From: Entophlyctis helioformis
Taxonomy: Eukaryota; Chytridiomycota; Chytridiomycetes; Chytridiales; Chytriomycetaceae
Assembly (NCBI GenBank): GCA_025526915.1
Contig: JAHLKH010000141.1
Span: 1 to 64,000 of the forward strand
DNA length: 64,000 nt
Direction of reading: 5' to 3'
This document shows, piece by piece, positions 58,801-64,000 of the stretch. The first letter of the stretch is position 1; the number at the start of each line of letters is the position of its first letter. Both the position numbers and the translations under genes were made by a program. The notes beneath the pieces are model-generated. The model was given only the letters and a program-made list of their open reading frames with translations. It was not told the origin of the DNA and ran no database searches.

Positions 58801-61800
58801 TGCCAGACTCTTCCTGCAGCCGCCAATTTCAAAGCACCAACAGAGGAGGGCACGGAGAAAGACAAGGAGAAGGAGGAGGACGAGCGCGAGCAGGAGGCAC
58901 AGCAGCATCCCAAAGCACCAAAGGCTCAGACAAACACGCAGCAACATCGCCCCAATATGATCGTGGATCTGAAGGTATGGGGGTTGATCGCCATGCTGCT
59001 CTGCATGCTCGGCTTTTTGCATGCTGACAGGTGTGCAGGAGATGGTTTCAGACAATCCAGCAAGCGCAAAGTTGTTGGGCCCTCCAGCCAAACCACCATC
59101 AGCAGAGCAAACCATCGCCATGGTTGTCCTAGCCTGCATTTCCAAGGTTTACACGTTCATCGTCGGCGCTCGGCATGTCGGGATTGTGATGCTTGGCGCT
59201 GTTCTCGAAGTACTGCTCAAGCTCGAGTCAGATGAGCCACTGCCACTCGATTATCGCGTTTTCAAGTGGACCCGCGATGGAAAGACCAACTACTGCTTTC
59301 TTGATCGCGAGAAACTTGACCGCAAGACGGAGGCTGCGCTCTTGGCAGGATACTGTGTGCTGGAAAAGGACACCATGGTCCGGTTTATGTACGGCGTTGG
59401 TCCACATGGTCGCAAGGGCAAAATCCCTTTCTATGGGGATTCTGTGATCCTCTCAAAGGACACAGTGCTTGAGCTCTGCTCGCTCGGACACGTCAAGAAG
59501 CCCAAGCAGCCCAATGGCCCCAATGACCCTGACGGTCCTGACAGCCATGAGGACGATCGCGACCACGAGGATGATGATGATCATGATGACCACGAGGACG
59601 ATGACGATCATGAGGATCACGAGGACGACGAGCAGCATGATGACCATGAGGATGACGAGCAGCATGAGCAGCACGAGCAGCAAGCAGAAGCAGAAGCAGC
59701 AGCAGTCATTCCAACTGCCAATCAACTCCTCACAGCACTGACCAGCAGCAGATCCGGTGGCGAGACGTCTGTGGCATGTCTCCTACGCCACATTGTCACG
59801 ATTGTTGGCAATGGTCGCATGGCAAAGCCGCGATCAAACATGGACACCACCAACGCATGGTTGGTCACCGTCATGCAACTGATTGTTCACCGTAACTGGA
59901 CGCGGCGCATGGTGCACGCCAATGCAGGCAAGGTGCGTGCAGACATGGCTGATGCTGACATGATGGGCATGGATATGATGGATGCTGACAAGATGGACGC
60001 GATCCAGACAAGCGCGATCCAGACAGATTTGGACAAGGCAGTCCTGCCATGCAAGCTGGCTGTTGGTCTGTGTGGGAAAGCGGCCAATGACATCTACAGC
60101 TACTTGGCCCGAGATATCTGCACCATGCTGGCAGTGCATGTCATCTCGAACCAGTCGATGCTCGTGCTTGCTGCTGCCCACCAGCTGATGCCCGGCGCAT
60201 CAAAGGAGGAGGTCGTGGCATCAGTCGCGGCCATGACCAAAGCCATTGAGGATGCCACGCCACTGGCCGCCGAGGATGCCACACCACAGGTCGCTGAGGA
60301 CGCCATGCCACTGGCCGCAAGGATGCCCCATCGCTGGCCGATCTTGACGCTGCACCACAAGCCACTCTGGATGCTGCACCTCCTGCGGCAGGTCGCAAGA
60401 GGGCCCTGTCTAGCTCTTCGTCGCCCACCGATTGCACCGCGACCAAGAAGCCATGTGGCGAGAGGGACGAGGCCACCACAGACGCGGCATCCAGCACACC
60501 TTCAGACACGGAGGGCATAGCCATTTCTGGGATCCCCCAACAGCTGGTTAGGCTTGCGGCGATCTTGCTCAACAAGTCGCTGTCGGAAATAGGCAAGTTC
60601 TACCGGCTGCGCAAGCTGGCCGGCGAAACAGTGATCAAGTTATGCCCTGAGGCGGCGAATCGGGACCCGTTTGTTCATATCACCGAGACCATTCTGTTTT
60701 GGTCGGTGATAGGGAACCCAAAGGATCGCAAGCCAACCAAGAACAACGCGGCATTGCAGGCTTTGCAAAAGCGTCTCTTGGCTGCGATCAGCAGTAGGTC
60801 GCACTTGGTTATGCCATGCTTACATGATTTGATACTTACAAACCACTCTTCTCAAAGAGCCTGGCTCGCAAGCCTTGACTCTTGCGTCATCCAACAAGGA
60901 CATACAAGCCGCTTTCAGCTCAAGCCGCGAGGATTGCGTTCTCGACATTCTCCTCCCCGGACTCGCCTCGGATACACGACGCTTCCAGACGCCTGCGAGG
61001 CAAAGGTCCAGATGGACGCGGCTGCCAAGGCCAGAGCAGACGCCATTGCCGATGCGACTCTTGAGGCCAAGAGACTCCTTCTGGTTGGCAAGGTGCGCGA
61101 GGATTACATCCAGGCTGCGATCAAAGCCCTGCCCCCAGCGCGACCAACCAAGGCCGTCAGACTAGGCAGCATCAAGACCGATGGATACAGCGTCTCTCAG
61201 CTGACTCTGGACTTTCGCACAGACCGTCCAGAGTCGCCTCGCAGTATGTGGCGCACTTGAATGCGATGGTGCACACATTGGTTCTGACATCCGCCTTGAT
61301 CTGCAGGTCCCAACGCGGCGTCTTCAGCCCAGCAACTCAGTCTTGCTGGTGATGCTCATGATCACATGGACGTCACATGTGAGTTGCTGTACCAATCCAG
61401 ACGCGCACTTGTTGACCACACCGACTGACATGCCATCCACGGCCACCGATCCAGCCGACCCATCAGCCGCCAAGCCAAAAGCACCCAATCCTGTAAGCCA
61501 CTTGCATGCCAACCTCGCGCATTGGTGCACATGCACTGCACATTCCTCACTCATGTCATGGCACGACAGGCCCAGCGCAACTTTTACGCCTCACAGCGAC
61601 TGCATGACATCATCAAAGCCAACAACCTGTTCACCAACAAGGGCTACCAGACTGTTCGTGTTGTCAGCTTTGATTGGGGCAAGCGGTACCTGTATGGCGC
61701 GTCCAGCATCTTGGTCGACCTCAGAGACTTTTCGTATACGCTCGAGTCCAACTACGTGCTCTCCTCTGGCATGGCACATGCTGAGGGCATCTTTCAGCGG

Positions 61801-63030
61801 TGGTATGCATGCAATGACTCTGCCACGCGCACTCTTGACCAGATCAACTCACAGTGCCCGTCTCTTGCGCCAGGTTTGATGACCGACTTGCCAAGGCTGC
61901 TGACATCCAGGCGGCCATTGCATTCAAGACAGCAAAGCATGCCGATCCAAACGTCAAGCCTGGCGAGAGAGCCTTTTGGGATCTGCGCTGCCATGCGTAC
62001 TGCACGCCATTCCTGAATGCACGGGTACGGTTTCTCTGTTTCTGGATGTCCATTGCCATGACCGCCATACTGCTTGATCGCCTGCTGATTGCACTGGATG
62101 GCATGGCGTGGCATGGCATTCAACAGAAGGTCAAGGCCAAGCGGTTCACCATGCGCAGCAGCCGCACGTCTGATCGCGGAAACGCTCTTGAGGGCATCAT
62201 GAAGCTGGCAGGATCGACCACTGGAAAGCGCGCATCTGCTGCATCTCAAGGCCTCCCTGTCGACCGAACAAAGTCGACAGAGGACAACATTCCCGTTGTC
62301 TGGGCATTTGGCATCGACTTTACAGGCCAAGGTGGCCGGCACGCTGTGTTTGAGAGGTTTCTCATCAGGCATCTGCGGTCATCTGGATATGCCTATGTGC
62401 GTCTGATGCCATCCATCCATCCATCTGCGCACCAACTGACACGATCATGCCCACACACACACACAGATCTACCGCTGCAACGAGAACCTGACCAGCCAGA
62501 TGTGCCCGCAGTGCAAGCAGCGGATCCCATACGAGAACCGCACCAACCTGCGACGCTACGAGTGCATACCATGCAAGACTGTCTACCACCGCGATGTGCT
62601 TGGAGCCACAAACATCGGGATGGTCGCGCTGTGGCATCTGCTCTTTGGACACCGGCCGCTCTACTTGACACACACCAAAGCCGACAGCAATCCAGCCACG
62701 CCAGAGCACCTCAAACGCATCGCAAGAATGCATACTGCCATCAAGCTGCGTGCACGAGATGCTCCGCCTGTTGTCCCACAGCCTCAAACGCGGAAACACT
62801 TCAAGTCGCATGTGGCCTCATGGGACCAGATCAGCCTGCCGTCCTGTGGTATTCAAGACGTGCTGTACAGCAGCGTTCAAGACACGGTCCATCCGTCATC
62901 CAGCAGCGACCAGCACGCAGACAGCCTGCCCTCAAGTCACTTGACCTGCATCCCACACAGTGACTTGTTTGACTACCAACTCTTTGAATCGGGGGACCTC
63001 CCGATCGACCTAACGGGTCACTTTTTCTAA
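55886..63030 (+). CDS. Composite XPG/FEN1-like and Fanzor (TnpB-like) nuclease gene, frame-broken
   Basis: Starts at ATG 55886 (MGVDGSLPTIDKRG), the XPG-N position. The XPG-I-like region has VPVIVISGDSDLVFHCAG (Asp codons 56648 and 56654), then IPFVCQLVAAMASNNYFHCVGIG and a helix-hairpin-helix. A long middle follows: basic helices (about 57950-58240, 58514-58668), a conserved-looking block MYGVGPHGRKGKIPFYGD (about 59390), an Asp/His/Glu-rich run (59520-59690), and more helices to 61240. The C-terminal Fanzor/TnpB domain has RuvC-I VVSFDWGKRYLYGAS (Asp 61672), CNENLTSQMCPQC ... CIPC zinc ribbon (62503-62574), and RuvC-III YHRDVLGATNIG (Asp 62593). Stop TAA 63028-63030. Introns with matching phase include 56342-56396, 56853-56938, 57786-57882, 58431-58513, 58975-59038, 60794-60857, 61244-61306, 62025-62126 and 62397-62466. 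Frame breaks occur near 56215, 56525, 57570, 57930, 60318, 60990, 61430 and 61870, and one further phase mismatch remains at the junction 58669-58731. One fused gene, two adjacent genes, or a decaying copy are all possible. Confidence 0.7.
56640..56960 (+). other. XPG-I / helix-hairpin-helix domain of the composite gene
   Basis: The GDSD metal-binding motif, a following hydrophobic segment where FEN1 proteins have their 'GCDY' region (here SNNYFHCVGIG), and the hairpin GIGIVTAAKCI created by intron 56853-56938. The order matches Rad2/FEN1-family flap endonucleases. The upstream EAD acid pair is present only in a shifted frame at about 56525. Confidence 0.65.
59520..59700 (+). repeat. Asp/His/Glu-rich simple repeat in coding sequence
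   Basis: GAC/GAT/CAT/GAG triplet-like repeat encoding HEDD/DDHEDDDD/EQHEQ runs, followed by Gln/Ala. It remains in frame. It separates the XPG-like half from the RuvC half of the composite nuclease gene and looks like a flexible linker. Confidence 0.8.
60244..60330 (+). repeat. Eight-codon tandem repeat (EDATPLAA-like)
   Basis: Three to four tandem copies of a 24-bp unit (GAGGATGCCACGCCACTGGC and variants). In the last copy one base is missing compared with the unit, which produces the frame break at about 60318. Confidence 0.75.
61570..62760 (+). other. Fanzor/TnpB RuvC plus zinc-ribbon domain
   Basis: RuvC-I Asp in SFDWGKRY (61672-61674). The Glu in CNENLTSQMC (about 62480) sits where Fanzor proteins have their 'DExxTSxxC' glutamate just before the zinc ribbon. 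Two CxxC knuckles start at 62503 and 62563. RuvC-III Asp is in HRDVLGATNI (62593-62595). All expected catalytic and zinc residues are present across introns 62025-62126 and 62397-62466, so this C-terminal half may still encode a working fold apart from the break at about 61870. Confidence 0.8.
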
Positions 63031-63240
63031 CGATAAAGGTGAGCACTTCGTCGGATGTGCCTCGCCCACTTGTCGTCGCATGCTCGTTGCTGACTCGAAC
63101 CTTCAATCACGTGATATGTGGGCTTGCATCCGTCGCCTCTCTGGTCGAATTTAACTCCAAAATCCTTGGTAATTGTATGAATATCGGGCCCAAGAATCGT
63201 CAGAATTGCTCACAAGGTTTATTAAGGCCACTACGTCGGA

Positions 63241-64000
63241 TCAGTACAGTTTGAGCGAGCCCGACACCCGGTCGACCATGCTCGCCGGCGCTGTGCACAC
63301 GCCGCCAGATCGAGCGAGTCAGCCACACGACATGCAGCACACAGCACGGCATGCATGCAAGTTAACGCACCAGGACCGATCGCAAGCACGGTGCGCGAGC
63401 CGGCGGCGATCTGCGTGCGGCCCGCGTCGCAGATGCTGCGAGCCACCAGGCCCTGACGGCGTGCGGCGGCCTGCATGTCCAGCCTGCCATCCATCCATCC
63501 AAACGCACAGCAACCTCGGTGTAAGCCAGTTGCGCGTGTCTGTATGCACAACACGACACGACACGACACGACACGATCCAAGACAATAAGACATGGCATG
63601 ATGTTGCCGTACATGGCTGTCTCGGACGGGCACTTGAGCGTGACCTTGGTCTGGCCAGCGCGTTCCCAGGTACGAAGCCACGCGCGAGTCTGTTTTGTGC
63701 AGTGCCATGTGTTATCGTCAGACACACACACACACACACGCAGACACACGCACCTGGTCGCTCTGCTCGGTCGCCGCCTGGTACGCCGACAGCGCCGCGT
63801 GGCAGCACTGCGCCGCCACCTTGCCCTTGGTCATGTCCAGATCCGTGCGAATGACAAGCACCTGCCGTTGCCGTCAGTCCCGCTTCTCTCATCGTCGTCC
63901 AACAGCGCTCGGGCACCGGGTCCGTCCATCCATGCATGCATGCACTCATCTGCACTTGCCATCTTGCACGGCTCCGCATCATCATCGTCGTCGTCATCGT
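63241..64000 (-). CDS. PTH2: Peptidyl-tRNA hydrolase 2 (5' end beyond window)
   Basis: Pth2/Bit1-type hydrolase that releases peptides from peptidyl-tRNA. On the minus strand: an acidic stretch and EPCKM (about 63960-64000); then, after a GC-AG intron (63862-63959, donor GCAAGT), [30 protein letters not shown]. Later exons encode [48 protein letters not shown] and the terminal [12 protein letters not shown] before TGA at 63241-63243. Motifs GKxAAQ(C)xHA, DAGRTQI and GPG are the family signature. The N-terminus (often a membrane anchor) is outside the window. Confidence 0.93.

Noticed and set aside
61379..61400. 22-bp GT...AG segment in the nuclease locus as an intron
   Set aside because: Too short for a spliceosomal intron; reading through gives plausible protein sequence, and the later frame change is better treated as a break near 61430.

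Overview
This is nuclear DNA from a compact, GC-rich eukaryote, most likely a zoosporic (chytrid-grade) fungus. Genes are interrupted by many short introns (about 60-140 bp) and lie roughly 2.4 kb apart on both strands. Fungal content includes a DUF8032 protein, SEY1, an ORT1-type carrier, KGD4 and a Crinkler-like NTPase. CCDC148, NOL11 and a FANCG-like protein are genes usually associated with flagellate or early-branching lineages. Two nuclear tRNA genes, decayed non-LTR reverse transcriptase pieces and a Tc1/mariner-type MITE are also present. The species is an inference; nothing in the window names it.

Layout, left to right: a 5'-uncertain NFX1/FAP1 zinc-finger gene (+); CCDC148 (-) and TTC36 (-); mitochondrial ClpX (+) and a CRAL-TRIO lipid-transfer protein (+); folylpolyglutamate synthase (-) head-to-head with shugoshin (+); a Crinkler-like P-loop protein (-); the CORVET subunit VPS3 (-) divergent from glutaminyl-tRNA synthetase (+); a DUF8032 protein (-); a 691-bp MITE; a low-complexity protein (+); the ER-fusion GTPase SEY1 (-); tRNA-Lys (-); an ankyrin-repeat protein (+); two reverse transcriptase fragments with tRNA-Ala between them; a frameshifted GH31 glucosidase (-); a HUL5/UBE3C HECT ligase (-); a mitochondrial ornithine-type carrier (+); NOL11 (-) head-to-head with a FANCG-like TPR protein (+); a small two-exon KGD4 gene (-) with a triplicated CCAAT-box repeat upstream; a 7-kb many-exon nuclease locus (+); and peptidyl-tRNA hydrolase 2 (-) running off the right edge.

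The most striking locus is 55886-63030. It begins with an XPG/FEN1-like PIN nuclease domain (GDSD motif and helix-hairpin-helix). After a long basic and acidic middle it ends in a Fanzor/TnpB-type domain, with a RuvC-I Asp, a CxxC...CxxC zinc ribbon and a RuvC-III Asp. Splice phases are compatible with one continuous gene. The reading is nevertheless broken at about eight places, several explained by one base, so the copy is either decaying or contains sequence errors. Single frame breaks also occur in GH31 and NOL11, which makes consensus errors a real possibility.

Another window-wide feature is at least six introns that read best as GC-AG introns, in ClpX, the CRAL-TRIO gene, FPGS, shugoshin, GlnRS and PTH2. 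Most genes are housekeeping (translation, protein turnover, mitochondria, endolysosome/ER, folate, ribosome biogenesis, chromosome segregation and repair) and do not form a cluster; the nuclease locus, MITE, reverse transcriptase pieces, Crinkler-like gene and ankyrin gene form the accessory layer.
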